A stretch of 12,266 nt of DNA from the NCBI GenBank assembly GCA_947460065.1, contig CANHGF010000037.1:1-12266 (forward strand), in the 5' to 3' direction. A program made the translations under genes and the position numbers. The DNA is from Comamonadaceae bacterium. Its GTDB lineage: Bacteria > Pseudomonadota > Gammaproteobacteria > Burkholderiales > Burkholderiaceae_C. Positions 1 to 7,388 of this stretch are shown here, one piece after another. How positions within the stretch are numbered: position 1 is the stretch's first letter; the number at the start of each line of letters is the position of its first letter. The notes under the pieces are model-generated. The model was not told the origin of the DNA. It saw only the letters and a program-made list of their open reading frames with translations, and made no database searches.

Positions 1-57
1 GCACTGGCCCTGCTGTCGGCCGGCCTATCCATGCTCTGGTTCAACCGGATCGCCTGA
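1..57 (+). CDS. C-terminal end of an unidentified membrane-like protein (partial)
   Basis: Frame 1 is open from the left edge to a TGA at 55-57 and encodes 18 residues, ending in LSMLWFNRIA. The fragment is mostly hydrophobic (Ala/Leu-rich) and ends with a short Asn-Arg tail, which would suit the last transmembrane helix of an inner-membrane protein. It converges with lolD, whose stop lies 29 bp further on. The fragment is too short to assign a family, and its reality as a gene is inferred only from the open frame and its fit into the gap before lolD. Confidence 0.45.
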   Translation, partial: ALALLSAGLSMLWFNRIA

Positions 58-86
58 GGCCGCACCGGCCGCAACTGGCCAGCTGA
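58..86. terminator. Possible weak hairpin between convergent genes
   Basis: The 29-bp spacer between the convergent plus-strand fragment and lolD contains GGCCG-CAC-CGGCC (58-70), a 5-bp GC stem with a 3-nt loop. No T-run follows it in either direction, so it is not a canonical intrinsic terminator. A role in stopping converging transcripts is only a guess from position. Confidence 0.2.
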
Positions 87-800
87 TCAGGCAGCCACCA
101 GACGACCCTGGAGCAGACGAAGGCGCTGCTGACAGCGCCCAGCCAGGGCCTCATCATGCGTGACCACGACAAAGGCGGTGCCCTGCTCTCGGGCGAGCTG
201 CAGCATCAACTCAAACACCATCGCAGCCGTGCTGCGGTCAAGGTTGCCAGTGGGCTCGTCGGCCAGCACACAATCTGGCCGGGTGACCAGAGCGCGGGCG
301 ATCGCTACCCGCTGACGCTCGCCGCCGGAAAGCTCTGCCGGGCGGTGCTGCAGCCGGTGTCCCAGGCCCACTGCCTCCAAGGTGGCTGCGGCAGCGCGCA
401 GCGCAGCCGCTTTAGGCTGACGGGCTATCAATAGTGGCATGGCGACGTTTTCCAGCGCGCTCAATTCCAGCAGCAAATGGTGAAACTGGTACACAAAACC
501 CAAATGCTGGTTGCGCAGTCGACCTTGCTCGCTGGCCGACAGATGGGCCAGTTCCTGCCCCAGCAAAAGCACCCGTCCGGCGCTGGGCGCATCAAGCCCG
601 CCGAGCAGGTGCAGCAAGGTGCTCTTACCCGAGCCTGAGGCGCCGACGATGGCCAGAGTCTGTCCGGCCGAGACCTGCAGGTCCACGCCGCTGAGCACCT
701 GAACATCCAGCGGCCCCTCGACAAAGCGTTTGCCCAGGCCCTGGGCCTGCAGCACCGGGGTCTGCACCGAAGCGGACTGGGGCATGGAGGACTCACTCAT
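87..800 (-). CDS. lolD: LolD, ATPase of the lipoprotein-releasing ABC transporter
   Basis: This is the cytoplasmic ATPase that powers release of outer-membrane lipoproteins from the inner membrane to the periplasmic carrier LolA. The 237-residue protein has all ABC landmarks: Walker [10 protein letters not shown] at about 53-61, a Q-loop in [10 protein letters not shown] (101-110), the signature [15 protein letters not shown] starting at 157, Walker B leading to DEPTGNLD (181-188) and the H-loop His215. YQFHHLL followed by ALENVAMPL is typical of LolD rather than of the related MacB or FtsE ATPases. The usual Pro after HHLL is Leu here, a minor variant. The ATG at 800 overlaps the stop of the upstream lolC/E gene by 8 nt, which indicates translational coupling; a second ATG five codons later is a possible alternative start. 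No good Shine-Dalgarno sequence is visible. Confidence 0.96.
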   Translation of the reverse strand: MSESSMPQSASVQTPVLQAQGLGKRFVEGPLDVQVLSGVDLQVSAGQTLAIVGASGSGKSTLLHLLGGLDAPSAGRVLLLGQELAHLSASEQGRLRNQHLGFVYQFHHLLLELSALENVAMPLLIARQPKAAALRAAAATLEAVGLGHRLQHRPAELSGGERQRVAIARALVTRPDCVLADEPTGNLDRSTAAMVFELMLQLAREQGTAFVVVTHDEALAGRCQQRLRLLQGRLVAA

Positions 801-2043
801 AGCGCAGGGCCTGGGCCGGGTTGACCCGGCTGGCGCGCCAGCTCGGATAGAGGGTGGCCAAGAAGGCCAGCACCAGCGCGATCAAGGCAATCGGCAGAAT
901 ATCGGCCGCCTGTGGGTCACTGGGCATGCGGCTGATCAGATAAATTTCGCGCGGCAAAAAGCTGGCGCTGAGCAGGCGTTCGAGTGCCGGCACGATGACA
1001 TCGATGTTCAAGGCAATCAGCAGACCCAGCGCCAAGCCTGCGCCGGTGCCGACCACACCCACCATCGCCCCTTGGACCATAAAAATCCCCATGATGCTGC
1101 GCGGGCTGGCGCCGAGCGTGCGCAAGATGGCAATATCAGCCCGCTTGTCGGTCACCGTCATCACCAGCGTGCTGACCAGATTAAAGGCAGCCACCGCCAC
1201 GATCAGGGTCAGGATGATGAACATCATGCGCTTTTCCAGCTGAACCGCGGCAAACCAGATTCGGTTGTGACTGGTCCAATCGCGCACCACCAGGTCGGGC
1301 GGCAACATCGCGGCCAGCTGCTGGCCGACGCTGCGGGCCTGGTGCAGGTCGCGCAGCTTGACCCGAATGCCGCCCGGGCCTTCAAGCCGCATCAGTCGCT
1401 GAACATCTTCCTGATGCAAGAGAGCCAGACTCGAGTCGAATTCAAAATGACCCGACTCAAAAAACCCCGTCACCCGCATCTGCTTGAGGCGCGGCACCAC
1501 ACCGGCTGGGGTGACCTGGCCGCCCGGCACGATCAAAGTGATGGCATCGCCCGTGCGCAGGCCCATGGAGCGGCCCAATTCAATACCCAGGACGATGCCA
1601 AATTCGCCCGGGCGCAGTTGCTCGAGCAGTTTTTGCTGACCCGCCAACTCGCTGACCTGCCCTTCCAGGCTGGGGTCTATGCCGCGCAACAAAGCACCCT
1701 TCATCTCTTCGCCGCGGGCAAGCAAGGCCTGGGCCGAAACAAAAGGTGCCGCGCCTACCACGGCAGGGTGCCGGCGCAAGGCTTCGAGCGTGCCGTTCAA
1801 GTCCTTGATGGCGCCCCCATCGGCCGCCTGCACCTCGATGTGCGAAATCACGCCGAGCATGCGGTCGCGCACCTCCTTTTGGAAGCCATTCATCACGCTC
1901 AGTACGATGATGAGGGCGGCCACGCCCAGGGCGATACCCAGCATCGACACGCCAGAGATAAAGGAAATAAAGCCGTTGCGCCGCGAGGCACGACCCGAGC
2001 GGGTGTAGCGCCAGCCCAGCATCAGCTCATAAGGAATAGCCAT
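793..2043 (-). CDS. lolC: LolC/LolE-family (LolF-like) lipoprotein-release permease
   Basis: This is the membrane subunit that extracts mature lipoproteins from the inner membrane and passes them to LolA, working with the LolD ATPase encoded directly downstream. The 416-residue protein has the MacB/FtsX-type layout: one N-terminal helix (about 24-52, within [20 protein letters not shown]), a large periplasmic domain (about 53-270), then three C-terminal helices (about 272-296, 317-347, 381-401). It ends with [19 protein letters not shown], characteristic of LolC/E. The ATG at 2043 is chosen because homologues begin near the sequence [10 protein letters not shown] and because a -10-like CACAAT lies 6 nt upstream; the frame stays open further upstream, but that stretch does not resemble the family. 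No second LolC/E gene is present in this two-gene operon, so a homodimeric LolF arrangement is likely. Length is normal for the family. Confidence 0.94.
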   Translation of the reverse strand: MAIPYELMLGWRYTRSGRASRRNGFISFISGVSMLGIALGVAALIIVLSVMNGFQKEVRDRMLGVISHIEVQAADGGAIKDLNGTLEALRRHPAVVGAAPFVSAQALLARGEEMKGALLRGIDPSLEGQVSELAGQQKLLEQLRPGEFGIVLGIELGRSMGLRTGDAITLIVPGGQVTPAGVVPRLKQMRVTGFFESGHFEFDSSLALLHQEDVQRLMRLEGPGGIRVKLRDLHQARSVGQQLAAMLPPDLVVRDWTSHNRIWFAAVQLEKRMMFIILTLIVAVAAFNLVSTLVMTVTDKRADIAILRTLGASPRSIMGIFMVQGAMVGVVGTGAGLALGLLIALNIDVIVPALERLLSASFLPREIYLISRMPSDPQAADILPIALIALVLAFLATLYPSWRASRVNPAQALRYE

Positions 2044-2055
2044 CCCGACATTGTG
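2044..2055 (-). promoter_or_regulatory. Start-proximal -10-like element for lolC/E
   Basis: Read on the minus strand, CACAAT (2055-2050) is followed by six bases and then the lolC/E ATG at 2043. At this spacing, transcription would be expected to start at or next to the A of the ATG, giving a leaderless or nearly leaderless mRNA. There is no Shine-Dalgarno sequence and no recognisable -35 box. The same NACAAT-N6-ATG layout occurs at 2093 and 7389. Confidence 0.45.
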
Positions 2056-2092
2056 GCACCGGGCGACCGGGGCGCAGCCTCGCCGGAATCGG

Positions 2093-2104
2093 GACAATAC
2101 AGCC
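2093..2104 (+). promoter_or_regulatory. Start-proximal -10-like element for the RpfE-type gene
   Basis: GACAAT (2093-2098) lies exactly six bases before the ATG at 2105. It faces the opposite way to the similar element for lolC/E, so the 61-bp spacer would hold two divergent, probably leaderless promoters. No -35 box or Shine-Dalgarno is visible. It also supports 2105 as the true start. Confidence 0.45.
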
Positions 2105-3100
2105 ATGGCTCTTGCTGAATCAAATGTTCTTGGACACGGGCAGGTCGGTGTGCAACAGGCAGAGCACCTGATCATTGCCTTTGCCGCCTGCCGGGACCCG
2201 GAAGGGGCGGCGGTCATCAAAGACCTGCCTGCCAGACACACTGCCGCTCTACGGCAATTGCTCAGCGGCATGGACCGCAGCATGATTTTCCGGGGCGAGG
2301 CGGACAGCCTGAACCCGCCGCATGAGCGAGCTTTGGCCCAGGCCCTGGGCTGGCCGGAACTGAGCGACGGGCTCTTGCCCTGGGCCGCAGCGCAAGCGGC
2401 TGTACTCGGACTGCAGGCTCAAGGCCCGTGGGGTCAGCTCAGGCTGTGCCATTGGGCCATGGGCCGGGAGCAGGCCAGTCTGAGCGAGCCGGATCTGCTG
2501 CCCATCAGTGCCGAGGAGTCGCTTGCACTGATGAAGGATATGGCTCCCTTTTTCGCTGCCGATGGTCTGCAGCTGCACCACCACTCACCTGGGCTGTGGC
2601 TGACGCAGGGCGAGCCTATGAACAACGCTTGCGCCTCCCTGGACCGGGTGATAGGCCGGGACGTCGATCCCTGGCTGCCCAGCGGCGCGTCGGCGCGGCT
2701 GCTGCGCCGACTGCAAAACGAAATGCAGATGCTGCTCTACACCCACCCGATCAACGAGGCCAGGGCCGCGCGCCGAGATCTGCCCATCAACTCCCTGTGG
2801 TTCAGCGGTACCGGCTGTCTGCCGGTGGCCATGCGCGCACCGCAGGCGGTACACCTGAGCCGCCTACTCGCCCCGGCTGCCATGGCCGGCGACTGGGCCG
2901 CCTATGCTCAGGCTTGGGCGCAGCTGGACGAGGCGGTGCTGCGGCCACTGCTGGCGCGCCAGCAAGCCGGACAGACGATACAGCTGACGCTGTGCGGCGA
3001 ACGGGGCTTTGTCACGCTGCAATCGGCGGGCCGGGGAACAATGAGCAGGCTGACAAGGCTGTTGCGGCCTCATCCCTGGCCCCTCAAGGAAGAATTATGA
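2105..3100 (+). CDS. RpfE-type conserved protein (often annotated phosphoglycerate mutase) upstream of recJ
   Basis: This 331-residue, apparently cytoplasmic protein belongs to a family that I recognise from beta- and gammaproteobacteria as lying next to recJ. It is annotated variously as regulatory protein RpfE type or phosphoglycerate mutase; I know of no proven activity. Recognisable conserved blocks are LNPPHERALAQALGWP (69-84), DGLLPWAA (88-95), LCHWAMG (114-120), SLDRVIGRDVDPWLP (178-192), RRLQNEMQMLLYTHPINEAR (201-220) and LPINSLWFSGTG (226-237). I see no complete metal-binding set of the alkaline-phosphatase/iPGM superfamily, so the enzymatic label is doubtful. The start at 2105 is favoured by the GACAAT element; family similarity seems to begin near residue 21 (HLIIAFAA), so a shorter N-terminus remains possible. 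Its TGA overlaps the recJ start in ATGA, so the two are translationally coupled. Confidence 0.85.
   Translation: MALAESNVLGHGQVGVQQAEHLIIAFAACRDPEGAAVIKDLPARHTAALRQLLSGMDRSMIFRGEADSLNPPHERALAQALGWPELSDGLLPWAAAQAAVLGLQAQGPWGQLRLCHWAMGREQASLSEPDLLPISAEESLALMKDMAPFFAADGLQLHHHSPGLWLTQGEPMNNACASLDRVIGRDVDPWLPSGASARLLRRLQNEMQMLLYTHPINEARAARRDLPINSLWFSGTGCLPVAMRAPQAVHLSRLLAPAAMAGDWAAYAQAWAQLDEAVLRPLLARQQAGQTIQLTLCGERGFVTLQSAGRGTMSRLTRLLRPHPWPLKEEL
3085..3096 (+). promoter_or_regulatory. Strong ribosome binding site for recJ
   Basis: The sequence CAAGGAAGAATT directly before the ATG at 3097 contains a clear AAGGA Shine-Dalgarno at standard spacing, still inside the upstream reading frame. This fixes the recJ start at the ATGA overlap rather than at any earlier in-frame codon. 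Confidence 0.75.
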
Positions 3101-4830
3101 AAATCACTGTCAGGGACGCGCCCCCGCGCAGCGTCTGGGCCTTGCAGCAAGCGGGGGTGCATCCGCTGCTGGCCCAGCTCTATGCGGCCCGGGGCGTGCA
3201 CAACCCGGCCGAGCTCGACGACGGCCTGGCCCTGCTGATCGAGCCCACACAGTTGCTGCAGGCCGATGCCGCCGCCCAGTTATTGGCAGATGCGATGCAG
3301 GACAAGCGAGCGATATGCATCGTCGCCGACTACGACTGCGACGGCGCCACCGCCTGTGCGGTGGCTGTTCGCGGTCTGCGCCTGCTGGGCCAGGCGCTGA
3401 GCTTCAATCGCGTGAGCTATCTGGTGCCCGACCGGGTGGTTGACGGCTACGGCCTGACGGCCAGCATCGCCGAACGGGTCAAAGCCAGCGGCGCCGATGT
3501 GCTGGTAACGGTAGACAACGGCATCGCCAGCATCGAAGGCGTGGCCAGAGCACGTGCGCTCGGCCTGCAGGTGCTGGTCACCGACCATCATCTGCCGGCG
3601 CTGATCGACGGCCAGATCCGGCTGCCCGAGGCCGATGTGATCGTCAACCCCAACCAGCCCGGGTGTCCATTCCCCAGCAAATCCATGGCCGGCGTTGGCG
3701 TGATGTTCTATGTGTTGCTGGCCCTGCGCGCCCTGCTTCGCGAGCGCGGCGTGTTCAGCGGCGGCCAGCCCCGGCTCGATAGCCTGCTGCCGCTGGTGGC
3801 CCTGGGCACGGTGGCCGATGTGGTCAAGCTCGATGCCAACAACCGGCGTCTGGTGGCCCAAGGGCTCAAACGCATCCGGGCCGGTCAGATGCCTGCGGGC
3901 TTGAACGCGCTGCTGCAGGTGGCCGGTCGCAAAACGGCCAGCGCCAGCAGCATGGATTTCGGCTTTGCGCTGGGCCCGCGCATCAACGCCGCCGGCCGCC
4001 TGTCCGATATGACGCTGGGCATTGAATGCTTGCTCACTGACGATGCGGTGCGCGCCGCAGCGCTGGCCGGCGAGCTCGACCGCATCAACCGTGAGCGACG
4101 CGACATCGAGGGCCATATGCGCGAGCAGGCCATGCTGGCGGCCGACGCCATGACCCTGGAATCGGACCAGACGCCGCCCGCGGTGGTGATTTTCCACCCC
4201 GACTTTCACGAAGGTGTGGTCGGCATCGTGGCCTCGCGCCTCAAAGACAAACTGCATCGGCCCAGCTTCGTGTTCGCCGCCAGCGGCGCGGTGGGCAAAT
4301 CCCATGAGCTCAAGGGCTCGGGCCGATCGATCGCTGGCTTTCATCTGCGCGACGCGCTCGACCTCGTAGCCAAGCGCCACCCGGGCGTGCTGCTGCGCTT
4401 CGGCGGCCACGCCATGGCGGCCGGCTGTACCGTCGCGCGCGATCAGTTCGACACCTTCCAATCCGCCCTGGAACAGGTGGCTCGCGAATGGCTAGACGCC
4501 GCCACCCTGACCCGCCGGCTGGAAACCGACGGCCCGCTGGCGCCCGAGTACCGGCGCGCCGATGTGGTCGACGCCCTTCAGCAACAGGTCTGGGGCCAGG
4601 GCTTTGCGGCGCCGACCTTCAGTGAAGAGCTGCAGGTGCTGTCGCAGCGGCTGGTCAGTGACAAGCATCTGATGCTCAAGCTCAAGCACCAGGGGCAGGA
4701 CGTGGACGGCATCTGGTTCGGCCGCACTGAAGCGCTGCCCCAGCGCGTCAAGCTGGCCTTCCGCCTGGACGCAGACGAATGGCAGGGCGTTCGGCGGGTG
4801 CGCTTCATTGTCGAGGCGGCTGAAGCCTAA
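3097..4830 (+). CDS. recJ: RecJ, single-stranded-DNA-specific 5'-3' exonuclease
   Basis: RecJ degrades single-stranded DNA 5' to 3' in recombination (RecF pathway), mismatch repair and base-excision repair, in the cytoplasm with divalent metal. The 577-residue protein is full length. The DHH domain shows DYDCDG (78-83), TVDNG (138-142), TDHH (162-165) and GTVADV (237-242), which supply metal ligands; PRINAAGR (294-301) follows. The DHHA1 domain contains GVVGIVASRL (373-382), GSGRS (407-411) and FGGHAMAAG (435-443), and the C-terminal ~105 residues form the OB-fold region. All expected catalytic residues are present. It is coupled to the upstream RpfE-type gene through ATGA and has a strong Shine-Dalgarno. 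The next gene starts 81 bp downstream with its own putative promoter, so recJ probably ends this transcript, though no clear terminator is visible. Confidence 0.98.
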   Translation: MKITVRDAPPRSVWALQQAGVHPLLAQLYAARGVHNPAELDDGLALLIEPTQLLQADAAAQLLADAMQDKRAICIVADYDCDGATACAVAVRGLRLLGQALSFNRVSYLVPDRVVDGYGLTASIAERVKASGADVLVTVDNGIASIEGVARARALGLQVLVTDHHLPALIDGQIRLPEADVIVNPNQPGCPFPSKSMAGVGVMFYVLLALRALLRERGVFSGGQPRLDSLLPLVALGTVADVVKLDANNRRLVAQGLKRIRAGQMPAGLNALLQVAGRKTASASSMDFGFALGPRINAAGRLSDMTLGIECLLTDDAVRAAALAGELDRINRERRDIEGHMREQAMLAADAMTLESDQTPPAVVIFHPDFHEGVVGIVASRLKDKLHRPSFVFAASGAVGKSHELKGSGRSIAGFHLRDALDLVAKRHPGVLLRFGGHAMAAGCTVARDQFDTFQSALEQVAREWLDAATLTRRLETDGPLAPEYRRADVVDALQQQVWGQGFAAPTFSEELQVLSQRLVSDKHLMLKLKHQGQDVDGIWFGRTEALPQRVKLAFRLDADEWQGVRRVRFIVEAAEA

Positions 4831-4898
4831 GCAGCGCGAAAGACCTTCTCAGTCGCACAGCGGACCCGGGGCAGCGCGCGGGCCAAGCGGTCACGACT

Positions 4899-4911
4899 TA
4901 AAATCTGAGCC
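4899..4911 (+). promoter_or_regulatory. -10-like element close to the start of rnm
   Basis: TAAAAT (4899-4904) matches the sigma70 -10 consensus at 5 of 6 positions. The expected transcription start (6-8 nt downstream) falls at about 4911-4912, right at the GTG/ATG pair that opens rnm. The mRNA would then be leaderless or have a leader of only a few bases, and no Shine-Dalgarno is visible. I see no good -35 box 16-18 bp upstream. Confidence 0.45.
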
Positions 4912-5775
4912 GTGATGAATGCCCACAACATCCTCAACGCCGATCTGCACTGCCACTCGGTGGTCTCTGACGGGACCTTGACACCGGAAGCATTGGCCGA
5001 ACGAGCAAGCCGCGGCGGCGTGGAGCTATGGGCCCTGACCGACCACGATGAGATCGGCGGTCAAAAGCGCGCAGCGGCGGCCGCTAGCAGCCAGGGCATG
5101 GGCTATCTGACCGGCACCGAAATCTCGGTGACCTTTGCTGGCGAGACGGTACACATCGTCGGGCTGGGTTTTGATCCCGATAACGAGTCATTGCGGCTCG
5201 GCCTGCAAGCCACCCGCGGTGGACGCTCCCAGCGGGCGCAGGAGATGGCCGATGGCCTGGCCAAGGTTGGCATTTCCGGAGCTTACGAAGGCGCGCTCAA
5301 ATTTGTCGGCAACCCCGACCTGGTATCGCGCACGCACTTTGCCCGCTTTTTGGTGGAGGTGGGGGTGTGCAAGGACACCAACGAGGTGTTTCGTAAATAC
5401 CTGACCGAGGGCAAGCCCGGTTTTGTGCCGCACCGCTGGGCCACGCTCAAGAACGCGGTGGGCTGGATCACCGAGGCCGGCGGGGTGGCGGTGATCGCCC
5501 ATCCGGCCCGCTACAAATTCACCCCTAACGAAGAATACGCCCTGTTCACCGAATTTAAGTTGCATGGTGGGCGGGCAGTTGAGGTGGTCACCGGCAGCCA
5601 CAGCGCGCAAGAGGCCCTCAAATATGCAGACATGGCCAAAGAATTTTCCTTGGCGGCCTCACGCGGCAGTGATTTTCACAGCCCCGACGAGAGCCACACC
5701 GACCTCGGCACCCTGCCTTACCTGCCCGGCGGCTTGATACCGGTCTGGGAGTTGCTGCAAGAGCGCATCCAGTGA
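4912..5775 (+). CDS. rnm: RNase AM (YciV/TrpH), PHP-domain 5'-3' exoribonuclease / nucleotide bisphosphatase
   Basis: PHP-domain hydrolase of the YciV/TrpH family. E. coli RNase AM trims 5' ends of rRNA precursors and the family also cleaves 3',5'-nucleotide bisphosphates; both activities are transferred here by family membership. Metal-site motifs are complete: DLHCHS (11-16) with downstream SDG, TDHD (43-46), TGTEIS with Glu70, His81, RTHFA (140-144), IAHPARY with His197, and GSDFHSPDE (252-260). Length (286-287 residues) is normal. Translation can start at GTG 4912 or at the adjacent ATG 4915; the -10-like element just upstream fits either. The stop overlaps the GTG of the following transporter gene (GTGA). 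yciO lies one gene downstream, and rnm (yciV) and yciO are also neighbours in E. coli, which suggests a shared role in RNA or ribosome metabolism. Confidence 0.93.
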   Translation: MMNAHNILNADLHCHSVVSDGTLTPEALAERASRGGVELWALTDHDEIGGQKRAAAAASSQGMGYLTGTEISVTFAGETVHIVGLGFDPDNESLRLGLQATRGGRSQRAQEMADGLAKVGISGAYEGALKFVGNPDLVSRTHFARFLVEVGVCKDTNEVFRKYLTEGKPGFVPHRWATLKNAVGWITEAGGVAVIAHPARYKFTPNEEYALFTEFKLHGGRAVEVVTGSHSAQEALKYADMAKEFSLAASRGSDFHSPDESHTDLGTLPYLPGGLIPVWELLQERIQ

Positions 5776-6677
5776 GGGCGGCAGCCGCCTCGCCCTCGGC
5801 GCTGGCAGGGATAGGGCTGACGCTGGGCGCAGTGGCCCTGTTCGCCACGCTCGACACCGTCACCAAGCTGGTGCTGGGCACAGTGCCGATGCTCATGGCC
5901 TTATGGTTCCGCTATTTTTTCCAGGCCCTGTTTACCACCGCCGTGCTGGCGCCACGGCGGGGACTTTCAATCTGGCGCACCGCCAGCCCCTGGTTGCAGT
6001 TGCTGCGTGGGCTGCTGCTGGTGAGCAGCAGCCTGGGTGCCTTTGTAGCCCTGCAGCATATTGCGGTGGCAGAATTTACCGCCATCGTCTCGCTGGTGCC
6101 CTTGCTGATCACAGTTCTGGCAGCGCTCATCTTCAAAGAGGCGGTCTCGCCCATGCGCTGGCTGCTGGTGGTGGGCGGGTTTTCCGGCGCCTTGATCATC
6201 ATTCGTCCCGGCGCCGAAACCTTTACCGGGGTGGCCCTGCTGCCACTGGGTGTGCTGGTGCTCAATTCTTGTTTTCAGTTGCTGACCAGTCGCATGGTGC
6301 GCAGCGAAGATCCGCTGACGATGCACCTGTACACCGGCTGGGTCGGCACCTTGGTGTCCTCGGTGGCGCTGCCCTGGGCCTGGACCGAACTTAGCGCCGT
6401 GCAATGGGGCTTGATGGTCATCATGGGCCTGTCAGCCGCTATCGGCCATTTCTTGCTTATTCTGGCCTTCGAGCGCACAGCCGTGGCCACCATGGCGCCC
6501 TATATGTATGCGCAGATCGCTTTTGCGGTGGTGGGGGGCTGGCTGGTGTTTTCCCACACGCCCGATGGTTGGTCGCTGCTGGGCATGTGCGTGATCGCCG
6601 CTTGCGGTGCGGGCGGTGCCTGGCTGACACTGCGGCAGACGCGGTCGGCGCGGCAAGCCGCTCTTGAGCCGGCCTGA
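5772..6677 (+). CDS. DMT-superfamily (EamA-type) inner-membrane transporter
   Basis: This 301-residue, strongly hydrophobic protein is a drug/metabolite transporter built of two EamA repeats (about 13-145 and 153-285), with roughly ten predicted transmembrane helices. Landmarks include the first-repeat ending FKEAVSPMRW followed by GALIIIRPG (139-147), and the second-repeat AFERTAVATMAPYMYAQIAFA region (232-252). The substrate cannot be read from sequence; relatives export amino acids, nucleosides, S-adenosylmethionine or other metabolites. The GTG at 5772 overlaps the rnm stop (GTGA), which argues for translational coupling and decides the start. The gene sits between rnm and yciO, two genes that are adjacent in E. 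coli, so it may have been inserted there or been recruited to the operon. The charged C-terminal tail (RQTRSARQAALEPA) is probably cytoplasmic. Confidence 0.9.
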   Translation: MRAAAASPSALAGIGLTLGAVALFATLDTVTKLVLGTVPMLMALWFRYFFQALFTTAVLAPRRGLSIWRTASPWLQLLRGLLLVSSSLGAFVALQHIAVAEFTAIVSLVPLLITVLAALIFKEAVSPMRWLLVVGGFSGALIIIRPGAETFTGVALLPLGVLVLNSCFQLLTSRMVRSEDPLTMHLYTGWVGTLVSSVALPWAWTELSAVQWGLMVIMGLSAAIGHFLLILAFERTAVATMAPYMYAQIAFAVVGGWLVFSHTPDGWSLLGMCVIAACGAGGAWLTLRQTRSARQAALEPA

Positions 6678-6714
6678 GACGCTTTTCCACAAGCGCCCCG
6701 CTCGCGCCCAGATC

Positions 6715-7353
6715 ATGGCCCAGCTGTTTGACATCCACCCCGAAAATCCGCAGAGGCGCCTGCTCAAGCGGGCCTGTGAGTTGCTGGCCTCTGGCGGTGT
6801 GCTGGCCGTGCCCACCGACTCGAGTTACGCCTTGGTCTGCCACCTCGACGACAAACCGGCAGCCGACAAGCTGCGGCGCATACGGGGCGTCGACGAGCGT
6901 CATCACCTGGCCCTGCTGTGCCGCGACCTGAGCGAGTTGGCCAGCTTTGCGCGGGTAGACAACCGCCAGTTCCGCCTGCTCAAGGCGGCCACCCCGGGGC
7001 CCTACACCTTCATCCTCGATGCGAGCAAGGAAGTTCCGCGTCGGCTCAGCCACCCTTCGCGCAAGACCATAGGCCTGCGCGTTCCCGAGCACCGCGTCCT
7101 ACAGGCCTTGCTGGAGGAGCACGGATCGGCCCTGCTGTCGACCACGCTGATCCTGCCGGGGCAGGGCGAGCCGCTGGCTGATGCGGGTCAGATCCGTCAG
7201 CTCTTGGAACATGAATTGGCCGGAGTGGTCGAGGCCGGAGCCTGCCCGCTCGAGCCCACCACGGTCGTCGATCTGGTGCCCATGGGCCGGGGCCTGGAGC
7301 CTGAGCTGATCAGGGCGGGGCGGGGCAGCCTGGCTGCCATCGGCCTGCACTAG
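6715..7353 (+). CDS. yciO: YciO, YrdC/Sua5-like RNA-binding-domain protein
   Basis: The 212-residue protein has a single YrdC-type domain and matches the YciO subgroup rather than the t6A enzyme TsaC/Sua5. Recognisable blocks are FDIHPENPQRRLLKRA (5-20), VPTDSSYALVC (32-42), LRRIRG (53-58), LLCRDLSELASF (67-78), ATPGPYTFIL (92-101), KEVPRRL (105-111), RKTIGLRVPEH (116-126), LSTTLILPG (141-149) and PTTVVDL (181-187). The SxN motif used by TsaC/Sua5 reads Ser-Thr-Thr here, as in YciO, so t6A synthesis should not be assumed. The start at ATG 6715 aligns with YciO (short MxQxFxIHPENPQ beginning); an in-frame TTG at 6664 would add 17 residues overlapping the transporter gene and is less likely. 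It lies 37 bp after the transporter gene and likely shares its transcript. The cellular role of YciO is unsettled; rRNA- or ribosome-related function is suspected. Confidence 0.93.
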   Translation: MAQLFDIHPENPQRRLLKRACELLASGGVLAVPTDSSYALVCHLDDKPAADKLRRIRGVDERHHLALLCRDLSELASFARVDNRQFRLLKAATPGPYTFILDASKEVPRRLSHPSRKTIGLRVPEHRVLQALLEEHGSALLSTTLILPGQGEPLADAGQIRQLLEHELAGVVEAGACPLEPTTVVDLVPMGRGLEPELIRAGRGSLAAIGLH

Positions 7354-7388
7354 GCAGCCTGCGCCGGAGCTCGGCAACCGGCCTCTGA

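Noticed and set aside
730..2118. Plus-strand ORF of 462 codons antisense to lolC/E
   Set aside because: It is rich in His, Gln, Arg and Asp in a pattern typical of the reverse frame of a GC-rich gene, shows no recognisable domain, and lies over a well-conserved LolC/E gene.
2044..2283. N-terminal extension of the LolC/E gene by 80 codons
   Set aside because: The extension overlaps the divergent RpfE-type gene, is Cys/Arg-rich and unlike the family, whose proteins begin near the first membrane helix.
2428..3096. Upstream in-frame extension of recJ
   Set aside because: The frame is open but overlaps the conserved RpfE-type gene and reads as low-complexity Ala/Arg/Gly. The strong AAGGA site and family length fix the start at 3097.
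3280..4461. Minus-strand ORF of 393 codons antisense to recJ
   Set aside because: His/Gln/Ala-rich shadow of recJ with no protein-family features.
4831..4911. Intrinsic terminator after recJ
   Set aside because: The spacer contains GC-rich stretches but no convincing stem followed by a T-run.
6664..6714. TTG start for yciO adding 17 residues
   Set aside because: It would overlap the transporter gene, and YciO homologues start at the ATG-equivalent position 6715.
6715..7353. Assignment as the t6A enzyme TsaC/Sua5
   Set aside because: The sequence follows YciO throughout and has Ser-Thr-Thr where TsaC/Sua5 carry the SxN motif.
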